DNA of 64,000 nucleotides from Proteromonas lacertae. Lineage: Eukaryota; Sar; Bigyra; Opalinata; Proteromonadidae. Positions 28,101 to 35,800 of the stretch are shown here, piece by piece. The stretch is from the NCBI GenBank assembly GCA_002245135.1, contig NGBS01001162.1:62001-126000 (forward strand). The letters run 5' to 3'. Position numbers and translations under genes: made by a program. Below the pieces are notes generated by a model that saw only the letters and a list, made by a program, of their open reading frames with translations, did not search any database and was not told the origin of the DNA. The first letter of the stretch is position 1. Each line of letters starts with the position of its first letter.

Positions 28101-30781
28101 CATTATATAGAAAACCTGCTGATATTTATTATGGTGAATCTAAATCTGATACAAAACCATTAGTATTTATAGTGAAATTAATCCAAGAATTTAAATTGAA
28201 ACAAGATTCTGGAGGTATTCCATCCAGTTATTCAATAAGCGATTTGTCAAGATTAAATTCATATGGAATAAAATTTGATACAAAAACTGGTCGTATATAT
28301 ACCAACTTCAATTCTGATCCTCCAAAAGTAGTACCTGATATTAGTCCATTTACTGTAACTGCTGAAAATGAAGATGGTGAAGCAACTGTAGAAGTAAACA
28401 TCGAAATTATAATTCCAAATTGTCCAGCTGAAGATGGTTATGCAGAAACAAAACCAGGTGAAACAGCTCAACTGAAATGCACAAATGGTGTAGATGCATA
28501 TGAAACAAGAAAATGTTCAAATGATGGAAAATGGGAAACACGAAATACTTATGATTGTGGTTATACAAAACCAGATAGATGTAGATATGAAACAAATAAT
28601 GATTTTATTATTGACCCATTTGCTAAAGATACTAGTGTCAATAGAATTGAAATGAAGAAGCCTACTTTAGATACTCGAGTGAATAAAATTACAATCTCTT
28701 TACCTACATGTAAAACTAATTTAGAATCAATCGGATTAGAATGGGATGAAAGTAATGGCATTGCTGTAGGTATTCCAACTGCTCAAAAACTAAAGATCCA
28801 ATGTAGAGCAACAGCTACAAATGATCAAGGATCAAAAGTTAGTAATGACTTTTATATAAGTGTGTATTATAAAGCACCAACTGTAATGACATATAATCCA
28901 AATTCATTTGTTTTCTATACAAATGTAGAGATTGTACCAGTTGAAAATGGAGAAATCACCTTAGATTCAATAGTAACAAAAGATTATGAATTAGCTAGAG
29001 CAGATCAAAGTTCGTTATTAAATAGTCGTGGAATATCTCTTGACCCAAAAACTGGATTCTTGAAAGGCACACCAAATTCTCAAACCTTAGATGAAACTGT
29101 AATATTTGTAAAAGGTGTAAATGATAAAGGTTCAGCAACAGGTAACTTTACAATTTCTATAATCTTCCCCAATTGTCCAAAAGATGGAGAATGGCCATCT
29201 ACTCCAGCCAATAAAGTAGAAATATTAAAATGTGTTGAAGGATATACAGAGAGATTTAGAAGAAGAGAATGTTTGAAAAATGGAACTTGGAGTGAAATAG
29301 ATAGTTCTGATTGTTTTGATAAAGTAGTAACAAGTTTACATTATAATCCAAGTACAATTGTATTTTATGTAGGTAATGAAGTAACAATGAACAAACCAAC
29401 ATATTATGGCAAAGTAGTGGAATTTGAAATAAGTGATGTAGAAAAGTTTGAAAATATTGGTATAAAATGGAATAAGAGTGAAGGAGTATTATATGGAACT
29501 CCAACCGCTGAATTAGAAAAATCAGACTATGAAATAAGAGCAATCAATAATGGAGGAAAATCTGAGCCATTTAAATTAACAATAACAGTAGAAAAAGAAC
29601 CAGCAAGATTATTAGTAGTAATTCCTAACACTTATATTTGGAGTAAGAATGGAAATGACTCAGTAATAACAGCAGCTCCATATGTATTAGGAAACCCGAT
29701 AGATTATTCAATTTCATCAATATCTGTAATTACTTCATGTGGTTTGAAATTTGATCAATGGAGTGGCCAAATATATGGAACTCCAACTGAAGTGTTAGTA
29801 ACACAAAGTTTCATATTAACAGCTAATAATGCAGAAGGTACAAGTCCAACTACAACAGTGACAATAACGATCAAATCAGGAGATATATTAAAATGTGAAG
29901 GATTAGATGAAAATTGGTTAGAATCAACTGGAGGTGAAATATTATACAATCCATGTAGTTTGGTAGATGAAGGGAAGAGTGGTATAATTAGTAGGAAATG
30001 TTTATCAAGTGGAATGTGGGATAGTGTAGATGAATCTCAGTGTAAGTATATAAATAAGAATAAACCGGATAAAGGTTATTTACATTTCCCTCTATCATTT
30101 ATCGTTCATGGTTTAGATGTGAAGAATGTAAAAGAAGCTGAATATAAAATATTACAGGAGAAAATATTAAATGCTTTTGGAGCTTACCGAAATAATGATG
30201 AAATGAGTGTAGAATCAATAATTCGAAAGTATAAAGATTCTAGAATATTGGTAGATGATTCTAAAGGAGTAATATTTGAATCAGTTATAAAAATGAAAGA
30301 TAATGGAAATGACACAGATGAAGCAATTTCATTCTTTAAAACAACATTTACCAGAAGTTACATTGACAAAAACATTTTAAAAAGTCAATCAAGTGAATTG
30401 CTATTAGGTTCAATTAGTAGTGAAATAGAATATGAAGAAGTACAAAGATATATTCCAAATGATGATACAGAAGAAGATTCTGAATTTAATATCTTATTAG
30501 TAATCATTCCAGTTGCTTCAGTTGTAGGTGTATTGTTGATTTGTGTGATTGTTGTATTAATCTGGAAAGCTAAAACTAGAAAGAGAGCTAGATCAACAGC
30601 AGGAAGTACAGATTATAGAACTCATTTACCTTCTGTTTCATTCAGTGAAAGTAGAACAAGAGGAATGTCAACGGCTTCTCAAATGTCAATCAATTCTGGA
30701 AGTAATAATGATAGTGGAAGAAGTAGAGGAATGTCAATAGCTAATCAAGCAAAACACACTTCAAAGAAGGTAAGAGTATAA
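16166..30781 (+). CDS. Giant modular type I membrane protein 1, adhesin-like
   Basis: An almost uninterrupted frame of about 4870 codons encoding a predicted cell-surface protein. It begins with a signal peptide (MKSIAILISLVL...) probably cut by a 27-nt in-frame intron (16203-16229). The ectodomain has many He_PIG-like Ig units with the pattern LPDGL-x-hydrophobic-D-x-x-(T/N)G-x-I-x-G-x-P. Three PA14-like domains lie near 17545-17985, 21505-22000 and 22318-22740. There are galactose-binding/discoidin-like domains and eleven four-Cys modules (near 20380, 20817, 25265, 25691, 26381, 26835, 27249, 27700, 28422, 29174 and 29895). One SEA-like domain with ILVDD precedes a transmembrane helix (about 30487-30566). 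The basic tail carries two RGMS motifs. Two copies of the composite block are at 18565-20532 and 23328-25418. Adhesion or recognition is inferred from domain content; no ligand is known. Confidence 0.88.
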   Translation: MKSIAILISLVLCIFQLFIIIGFSFTLCSSVNVECSKSEIEVNVREGTRLVISCSSKITVTVGDQALCTDSDSCSISVNYPAGTYKGNYAYNAGESYGITVTVEPALECEGYGYESFTFPLNRYYYILPPKCSSSSEYLSVNLEDGSVIPDGLNLDSDGRIYGSATKAQDATSITVVVSREKANVSITISLIVKEIPTEYGMLGQTTENIMTANNTVSEFKNLYKNIMIWSKIGTFNTIYKKSDGYCNNKDDCKVNIAGVDEISHNRYTIWTSLVKFDTEIKGFYLPLDSSIKAYCAMIINDNIDDIILPSSQGVYTFEKEILHTEEYIHLSFIIYSSSIKQQLSVFYSNDGKKFIPIQENYQIYPNPVQYIGYPNNNVIIYKTIPKTITPMVNGEYNTNGWESTLPDFLKINNYGEIIYDGNGEVIFPDTQQFYTIKPKGNAIDYNLLVDFKDLKIENMGKGLVGTYYKGSVDCKYNTLSPSAALKYRKYDDMSSVFHNTESNDVWNGLTFEFYNNYYVKWTGYINVPTTGTYEIRITANDGGSIKIEDNELITETCGVSSKSKDFILKEGLHPITLEYWKSNKDYKKILNVEWKCRSCEDVEFIQIPSDNFYYLYPSKFYYQNEIASYDAIKGVFNKGLFSLTTEESKNYNSFSIYQNDGEVILSKPDISLDMVNDSPWEQFLIKAKSINPEIHPTLFTKLMIEIKENIEPKDFSYNEDVINKNIGDEIDLKASLAAGSDGAMYIVQSMNLPIGLTLDLENGNIKGRLLEIMSERKVTIRVTNPLGYLEVTLTFTVTGCKENQIFFYIKFTPTDTHLQLKIKSAKEGGEVIYENNQDQEVNKEYFHSFCHDYNSLIVDMKYSGHLHGDYGIYGENNVLYHYGYYDGLEYKESINQFDIVKDADPAIQYPDLSKYEFVVGKPIIIVPIKYNSITAIRNNNNTLLPDGLTIDMKNGVISGKPSITLTNRLYQIKPENGEKDGSIVSLTFTINKKCSLGELYTVFIHSADSKGDIMTLKLQDSSNVLYDMKGFPNNYEYEWGFCYDKEVLIINYGGSSIWDDESEIILTNIEKNDKRVYKYSIAVEEGMKSDVISSYKLVLDESTIWQKSVVYDKNWLYNMKLDENWSEVNINDTKNAIDGKPTTTYYRTSFKNVSPSTIQYLVGRITIYHGGAFYLNGNLVYKINLPDDFTQETLSEGVNTASTFYIPAFLQIANSENIFGFEFHKSNIPLALSSTLTLQPFSDNSETCTNQNLNNYRINYKQQNNIKLNDLIDGDLTTSLKFESDNIITVTNPVSIILKAAVEAHSFLSYTLSTKKYISGNCNSLIPKKWKVYGSVTQESKWIELDEVDQMMESGKTYYFNIKTKTSLVFEAIKLVITETLEKSSDEDNSCGFGVELSEINGRYCRLNQCSTGSYPPSNIGSFHQYPCPNGDGSDSVIVRCNLDGSWDDEDDSQCPKASSIRYPQSEYTFTVGLAITPIKPEINGEFINLEFEPLLPTGIKFNPSNGEISGTPIYALEDGETYTIRLVTSDNSGIQPSTQITIKITTTNCEGEGLIPKSPVGTIYRDYCENDFSGYRIKTCEMKDNKPQWSSWNENNCVEKVRPKCNIEKEYIYKIKESVSIDFGCNPAVSEATISPSLPLGLKLSNDGKLTGDAETAQNAEYSITFKTADGGFDTISFNMRVWDVLKRCYYPFTDNKMKFVLNEKVEILPPKCNTEVGSYEVSGLPTGISYNAESGLIYGKPTTKTSGTITTKAKNGNSETADAIIKYEIVEVNVDVYDNQLIGLYSKSDYISDIPNTFEPFWSLFENTEKSNTFSFEEGFSPENVFSDLNLDSSKQTFQPNIVRSNNYFIKWYGFIKFRQSGSYYFKIESEERVWLFINDMKNPVVSTTSNSVESNVYVSKATVEIGNLFYPIGVMYYHGKDKNFHLKISYSFDKTTYFPIEDSMLYHVAKPLQSLKYPQTHYLFRQSENSIEEIKPTIDSTIVSATISPSFTNGLEFDAKTGVISGSPSIGSISSDLSKYVITIESKLNSINVDVYIDVLEDKIENYEKGVNVKYYLTSNSKCDTIPSVGSPTIERIESKISHSVDIDWYDTGNSYLTNFLVEFEGSINVDVVKEGGNTFTLESYDSAIVTIDDNDIIKSLKCGENSDKIEKYELSAGIHKIQVKYWKSSSDIFRKIILKMNGEEVQIYNFLGSYMKYTVRKSEYISGKEITKFGPLFLNSGTKNQFTSFSINPPFTYSGISGLLFSSETGEISGIPVVTTSGMSKEFVITATDVSDSSKQENSISDSIRITINIVLAPSELRYDNINAGVGEKISVLPKSIINGNGVRYSITSDMKLPEGLELNPLNGEISGSTSASFSGTIEITATNDAGSTKANVIIKIEGCNILTQTNIVVRIFINSGSDIQFKFGVTPIDPIFSQDGFNLKTLYEFKNCVVYGKKTFTMTGTNIYGWYEIYNENDLLKYEEIEGSSNVESVVETNDSGIPSISYENTEITQFNSFKFKPTIINGIKIVEIKNLPKEINLNETNGIISGTMNEIMKEFLFDFVITNSKNFVTNGIIQFTFIPVDTNRNTIVKAIITTKSNGNDMIIKILKKSDERVVIEWSNLGDNNEITKTKSIQQDLYILELSSTTMSAWSEGSSVTIEMDGTTVVNNAYFEGSTTKTIPLSSDSSSFINSYTKWEYKSDNSKPPADWYKSDNTNWNKYSSGNFPKRTYITSYYKTSFYYYDNSVVFLYGDMKVDFDDGIIIYVNGNEIYRKNIIKKGVTKDTKAYYQFKKVISYSIIINPNLILNGNNIIAVELHNKDDSEKENKFKLELSATSGKANTITQITPIEKGRTTEMRYDFDKSKINYPDQFVNCKDDYLLQSLINSHDDSTWDYNNPIPMAKCEGDKVKTKGYYFTHKLFTDKAYPYKISYIFKEFTANAFDLMYYHPFSNDNKYAAAIFDIYGSTDYNDDDKTHNNDNWELLFSYNNKAIDASKGKTYFFTFSSLKSFEAYQISVKDVKDVKVNGKGWVQYDELHMRLNAQKSCVADDNHEDYPKTVAGDTVEFLCPDSKQLGSIKITCKSDGTWDDNTEVNTCFDTPSDKIYYSKDNIINFYVDFTSSVSPSSPISGIFSKDCSLPSGLSFSESNGIIYGKPTSIEGEKFTVKCNIKVSDQYPSEVTINVIQLYCESIGEYEKTKAGSKNNKGCGELYNGEKYRFCPLQLSPKFEDEVNACDPFPPLLSYSQSEYYLVKNDIVDIKPITGGLIKEWTIVDETELPNGIKFENGAFAGTATEAKALTRFSITAKNEKYENTTHISILVLNGIPKTMTIPEENAVYTNVEIKPIKAILDDESNGFLECKSDPELPSGLIINPINCGITGKITDNYLIGEKSYTLTGSIKENKVSSNSFKIKVLKGECVKEEEGKDPIHIDVGKELQEKRCSEEQKGYKAFECLADNPPKFSEEIDKCVYLYPSSFSYNKDKIDTTMYNYIELKPVLGGSSEGLTTSTVYKLKEGSLQLPKDLHFDTNTGIINGTLNEYIESERIITIEVENEIKRETSISFIIDYAYCPAIEDVVEKTKVNSEPKEVACPYPQTGNTIYTCKKENEWTIDKSGCIDPEVGTVTYSSSDLLFNVGFSDAFKPTIDGFITDIKIEDTLPNGISFNETDGSIYGTPTDAIEKQKINIYTYYKTANKTTSITITVTQLYCEEDGDWPKTKTGSSAEKECPSDKSYGQNYRRCPLTRPHPKFDDEINTCHVAYPESIEYNGNNVISATYDKDVNQQVKVNGVYPVDITFSLGEGTKLPNDLKLNLVDGSITGKLSTKLEPGTDNTKLYKICCNGDVSVCVDVKFDVRYDNCPKDDNYESTKPGEIAEIDCTNGRPNKESRKCNKYGEWEKADTSKCLYPAPEISYAKSEIKVYINEEIETNKVSVVGEGITGFVISPKDKLNGLVFNEETGVLSGKPTLPIDETFTIYCENEGGKSNEFTIKIKALYRKPADIYYGESKSDTKPLVFIVKLIQEFKLKQDSGGIPSSYSISDLSRLNSYGIKFDTKTGRIYTNFNSDPPKVVPDISPFTVTAENEDGEATVEVNIEIIIPNCPAEDGYAETKPGETAQLKCTNGVDAYETRKCSNDGKWETRNTYDCGYTKPDRCRYETNNDFIIDPFAKDTSVNRIEMKKPTLDTRVNKITISLPTCKTNLESIGLEWDESNGIAVGIPTAQKLKIQCRATATNDQGSKVSNDFYISVYYKAPTVMTYNPNSFVFYTNVEIVPVENGEITLDSIVTKDYELARADQSSLLNSRGISLDPKTGFLKGTPNSQTLDETVIFVKGVNDKGSATGNFTISIIFPNCPKDGEWPSTPANKVEILKCVEGYTERFRRRECLKNGTWSEIDSSDCFDKVVTSLHYNPSTIVFYVGNEVTMNKPTYYGKVVEFEISDVEKFENIGIKWNKSEGVLYGTPTAELEKSDYEIRAINNGGKSEPFKLTITVEKEPARLLVVIPNTYIWSKNGNDSVITAAPYVLGNPIDYSISSISVITSCGLKFDQWSGQIYGTPTEVLVTQSFILTANNAEGTSPTTTVTITIKSGDILKCEGLDENWLESTGGEILYNPCSLVDEGKSGIISRKCLSSGMWDSVDESQCKYINKNKPDKGYLHFPLSFIVHGLDVKNVKEAEYKILQEKILNAFGAYRNNDEMSVESIIRKYKDSRILVDDSKGVIFESVIKMKDNGNDTDEAISFFKTTFTRSYIDKNILKSQSSELLLGSISSEIEYEEVQRYIPNDDTEEDSEFNILLVIIPVASVVGVLLICVIVVLIWKAKTRKRARSTAGSTDYRTHLPSVSFSESRTRGMSTASQMSINSGSNNDSGRSRGMSIANQAKHTSKKVRV
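16203..16229 (+). other. Probable 27-nt in-frame intron in signal peptide
   Basis: Begins GTATATTTC and ends TATTATAG, exactly like the frame-proven introns of this window, and is 27 nt, so both spliced and unspliced forms keep the frame. Removing it gives a compact signal peptide running MKSIAILISLVLCFSFTLCS. Confidence 0.65.
18565..20532 (+). repeat. Composite super-repeat, giant 1, copy 1
   Basis: Block order: beta-rich module, He_PIG-like Ig unit, galactose-binding-like domain with a YLNG turn, discoidin-like domain, four-Cys module. The same order occurs at 23328-25418 and three times in giant gene 2. Sequence identity is low, so the copies are old. Confidence 0.65.
23328..25418 (+). 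repeat. Composite super-repeat, giant 1, copy 2
   Basis: Starts at a Cys after a He_PIG unit and includes the hallmark GWYEIYNENDLLKY, a He_PIG unit with TNGIISGT, a galactose-binding-like domain with DDGIIIYVNGNEIYR, a discoidin-like stretch and a four-Cys module. It is the giant 1 copy most like the giant 2 blocks. Confidence 0.7.
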
Positions 30782-30847
30782 ATAAAATATTAATTATTAT
30801 TCTAAATATTATTATTATTCATGTAAATGTGTGTGGGATTATAAATT

Positions 30848-32115
30848 CTATTTACATTTCTTTGATATTGATAGAAATATTTTCAATGTTTTATTGTCAT
30901 GAACTTTTCGTATTCTCTTTTCAATCTCTTTTAGATTTTCAATACTATTATTATTTAACCATAAATACTTTAGTTTACATACACAACTACAATTGTTGAT
31001 AAAGCAATTCATTCCTTTACCTGTTATTTTATTATCTATTAATCAAAATATTAATTATAAATTAATACATCCAACATCCAATTCTTCTAATTCTTTTGCG
31101 TAATGCAAATTATTACATAATAATTCAAAACTAATATCTGTTATTTCACAATCTAAAATGTATATATATATATATATATACTTTCAATATTTAAATAAAC
31201 AATATTTCTTATAAACATTATATTCTCACTTAACGATAATACTCCTATATCACCTATTGGATTTTCACCTATTCCAAATATCTTTAACTTTGGCAAATAT
31301 CTAAAATATGAAAATAATCCATTATATTGTCTGGGAGATATTAAATTATTATCTAATAATAACTCAGTAATGTTAGGTAAATATTTACATATTTCTGTAA
31401 AACATAGAAACCCATCAAGAGTAATTTTATTTACTAATATAATCATTATTTATAACATATATATTTATACATTGTAGATTCATTGAGGATATATATTTAA
31501 AAGTATGAATTTTTGTACATAAATATTCTAAACCTATTGAACCAATTTTACAAAAACAGAACAGAAATTCTGTTCTATTGTGACTTCGGCAGTATAATAT
31601 TCTACGGTTTATTTTAGCTTCTATTTATTGTATTATTAAATTGGTATTATACTTTTATAATGTTTTAATCGATGATATTTCCTAAAGTAGTACTTTTCTG
31701 CATTTGTTTTTAATAATTTCTTCATTATTTCATCTACATAGAAATTAATAACACACTCATCATTTTTAATTAATTCTTCTTCTAACAATATGCTATTGAC
31801 CTTCTTCGGCTGCTTCTTTATTAATCTCAAGAATTCATCTTCATTCATATTGATTATATCTTTCACCAATTTCATTCTCTCATTCATAGGCCATTCAGAT
31901 TTAGTTTTATATTTAGGGTTATATATTTCAATACTGTTATTATCAAAAGTAATTTTTGAGAGTAATAAATTATCCATTGACAAATATTTTAATAACATTA
32001 AACATTCTACTACATAAATATTCTCTTTCTTTGAAGATAACTCAGTTTTATATAAATCCTCAATATATTCATTCACAACATCACTATTTATAGCTTTACT
32101 TTCATAACAGCCCAT
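30848..32115 (-). CDS. Leucine-rich-repeat protein with N-terminal MGC acylation signal
   Basis: Introns at 31652-31621, 31470-31434, 31181-31153 and 31068-31036 join two apparently separate frames into one 378-residue protein. The N-terminus MGCYESK fits a dual N-myristoylation (Gly2) and palmitoylation (Cys3) signal, suggesting attachment to the inner plasma membrane. Residues up to about 160 are helical and charged with no family I can name. The C-terminal half has ribonuclease-inhibitor-type LRRs: SSMNLQLNKITLDGF, LPNITELLLDNNLIS, LPKLKIFGIGENPIGDIG, LEELDVGYNKITGKG, KLKYLWLNNNSI. The gene lies between two giant genes, convergent with the first (66 bp apart) and divergent from the second. 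Function is unknown; scaffolding or signalling at the membrane is plausible. Confidence 0.78.
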
Positions 32116-32837
32116 TTATTATATTGCAGATCCTCTGTAATAATTATATCAGCGAAAAAACTGTGTAACAGAAACAGAAATGCTTGATGATGGTTTGAGT
32201 TTTCTTTTCTTTTGTTTTTTAAAATGAAATGGAAGTAGGAATAAAACGATAAGATGATAATACATTAATCTACAAGAATACAAACATTTTACTATTAGTT
32301 TATTATCAATTTAGGAGTATATCGATTTTGATTTGTGTATATTTAATTGTAGTATTATTTGATGATATAATTTGATTATTGAAATTAAAAAATATGCTTA
32401 ATCAATTAGTTTATGTTTTTTTATTGTTCTAGTGTGAGATTGAGGATAATTACACATGTAAAATAGATGATACTTCAACAGATGTTTATATAATAGAAAA
32501 TGTGATGAAATGATTGGATAGTTAATTAATAATATTACTGATACTACTTCTTCTAAAAAGAGATTGCTACTTTTTATTTAGGAGGATATAATTTTTATTA
32601 TTAATTCATGATATATTATAGTACAGAGATTAATACTATTTAACCTAGAGTAATGTAAAAAACAACATTTAAGTATTAATCTATCATAATATTCTAACTT
32701 TCAAATGAATATGTTTTTAAATTATGAAAGCAGAAATAATCCACTCTAATATGTAAATTAAGCTGAATTAACACAAAACCGTTACAACAAAGTAACGACT
32801 ATAATTTCGTTCTCAAAAATTCTTAGCCAATAAAAAC
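32116..32837. promoter_or_regulatory. Divergent spacer between LRR gene and giant gene 2
   Basis: A 722-bp AT-rich stretch that should hold both promoters. A possible short exon lies at about 32433-32514 on the plus strand. It is preceded by TTCTAG and reads CEIEDNYTCKIDD before a stop, but I could not connect it to a start. Otherwise I see nothing. Confidence 0.4.
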
Positions 32838-35800
32838 ATGCATTTGATTGATTTTGTTTTTATTGTAATTCTTGTTACAGTAGGAGCTGAAAGCAGTGGT
32901 GTCTACTTTAACAAGACAGTTGAGGTAGAAGTGGACTCAGGAGGTAACTACTATTTAGGTGTTAATTCGAAGAGTTACAAGATTGAAAATGCTGCCGAGT
33001 TCAAATTGGAATCTGGAATGAGTATATCAAGCTATGAGTTTGTTAAGATGAAGAGACAAGTTCACCTTTACTCTTATCAATACCTGCCAGAGTCAGAAGA
33101 GAATGAAAAACGAATGCTTGGTAGTAGTGGATGGTCCAAAAATTTAGAAGGTAAAAGAAACATCCGAGTGAAAGTGTGGCGTATAATGTGGTCCATGGCT
33201 AGTAAATATGCTGGTGAATGTATTTCCACAGAGCTGATGAGAGAGTTATTGTTCCATGTAGATTATGCTGCTAGAATCTGGTCTGGAAATCGAGTTTCCG
33301 TAGATGCAAAGAATTCTTTTATATCTGATTGTATTTATGCACTTGGTGAAACTGATTACTATTACGAGAGTGAAGCGCCTGCATTTGTTAGTATATTACA
33401 AGAAAGAGTTCCTGATTTACCCGAAACTAGAGATAATTATGCTTCTGTTATCTATATGATAGGTCGAGTTCGAGTCACTGCAGGTGGTTGGGCAGGAATG
33501 GGTATAGTGAGTAATTTTGGTACTTGGTCATCTCAAACAAATACAAAATGGACAATAGTGAATGGTTATGGTGGTTATCCAAATTGTCCTTGTTATTCAA
33601 CTGCCCTTGTTCATGAAATGCATCATAATATGGGATTTAGTCACAGTGGTAGAATAGAAGTAAGTAAAACTGGTCAATTCAATAATTTTGAATTATCCGA
33701 TGGTTATGGTGATCATGCATGTATAATGGGTGCTGGTGCTTGGTATCAACCAATTACAGCAAAACAATATTATTATAATGTAGTAGGCAAAGATCCTGAA
33801 AGCTGGTTTTGGAAGAAATTAAGTGATGTAGGTAATAATATAACTTATAGATTATATGCTTTTGATCATCCTTATTCAAGACATTATTTAGGTATTGACA
33901 AAGCTTATCATACTGATGATGAAAAAGTAGGAGAAATACCATTTAAATATCAAGGAATAGCGATAGAATTACCATTTAATAGAAGTAATATGATTAGCAC
34001 AGCAAATCAGCAATACATCTCAACAATATTAGAATATCGTTATATTGGTTCAGGTCAATATTCTTGGAAAGACAAATCTGTTCGAGTATTATGGGGACCA
34101 TCAACCAATCCAATAAAAGGAATATTAGATGATTTATTAGATGCTGATATAGATGGAATATCTGGTGGAGATAAAGGCTATGGTGATTCTCAAATCCCAT
34201 TAGGTGTAAAATGGGTTCCAAGAAATATTGATATTGGTACAATGAGTGTTTTAGTAAAGAGAATTCATTGGAGTAAAATTCAATCTAATACATATGAGAA
34301 TATAGGAAGTGAAGAGAAGAGAGAATATGATGAACCACAATATGTTGAAATTGAAATTGATTATCAACCTGATGCGAAATATACAAAACCAACAACAGCT
34401 GTTCCATTTCCAACTTATGAAAATTCCCCAACAATAACAAATTGTGTTTCAGATGAAAATGCAAAAACCATTAAATGTGAAAAATATAGTGAATCTTATT
34501 GGTTTTATTCCAAACCAGAATCAAGAAAAGATAATGTTCCTCGTGTTTATTCAAAAGAAGTAGCAACTAATGGTCGAATTGGATTTGTTTCTTATTTAGG
34601 TAAATCAGTAAATCCTCATAAACACTGTTTTGGTGAAACAATAAATCATCTATGTGTTGATATAACAACAACTAAGATAACATCGAATGATATTTCGAAT
34701 GTAAATATTTGGTCAAGTGTAAATGTTTATACGAAAGAAAAAGCATCTGATCCAGATACATCATATAAATATGTAAATCATGAAAATGTATTATATGCGA
34801 AAGTAACATTAGCAGATGGAGATAAATTAAAGATGATTGATTTATATGGAAATGAGATAAGCATAGATAGTAGTAATATAATTGGTGGCTTTTTGAATTA
34901 CAATATTCCTGATTTAAAAACTACTGGATTTAGTGAGATAATCTTATTATTAACTGATAGTAATGGTAAAGTAAAAGGTTCTGATGCATTTGATGTATAT
35001 CAATACAATAGTACTGAGAGAATAGCCTTTTATAAAGATGTTGATGATGAAAACAAGTATATATTAACCTCAGCAACAATTCCACCCAATCTTCATACAC
35101 TTCCAAGTATGATGAATAGTAAATCAATGAAAGCTAATGAAAAATTGATATATCCAATAGTGTCATTGAATAAGAATGATTATATTTATATTGATTTTGA
35201 AGGTAAGATTCCATCTGGTTTGAGTGTGAAGATAGAAACAGATAATGGTGATTATGATTTAGATTTAAGCAAGTTAGGTGGAAATAGTGATGTTTCTTAT
35301 AAATTAAGTTGTTATGAAACAAACAAAGCAACAGGTGGTATTTGTGAATATTATTCATTTACATTCAACAAAGATGTGACATTATTGAATATAAGAGCAG
35401 TAATGATGAATAAATATGGAAATAGTTTTAGTTATCGATCTAATGGAAAGAGTGAATATACTTTTGATGGTAAAAGATATAAAGTAGAAATAAATGAAAT
35501 AAAATCAACAATCTTCACTCCATTCAAAGGAACAATTGGTGGTGTAGAATATGAATTTGATAAAATAGATAGAATATATGAATTGGGAAACAATAAAATA
35601 CCAACAATTGCTCCAACTCCAAAACCTGAAGAGATAATCCCAATAATTTTACATCAAAGTGAAAGTATAAACAAGAGAATAATTGAAGGTGATAAAATAA
35701 ATTCATGTAGAGTTGAACCTGATTTACCAGCTGGAATCTCGTTATCTGATAAATGTGAATTATATGGTGTTAGTAATGGATATATGAATGAAGAAACCTA

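Noticed and set aside
31636-32115. MGC-starting frame and LRR frame as two separate genes
   Set aside because: A 32-nt intron (31652-31621) joins them in phase, and the LRR half has no start codon of its own.
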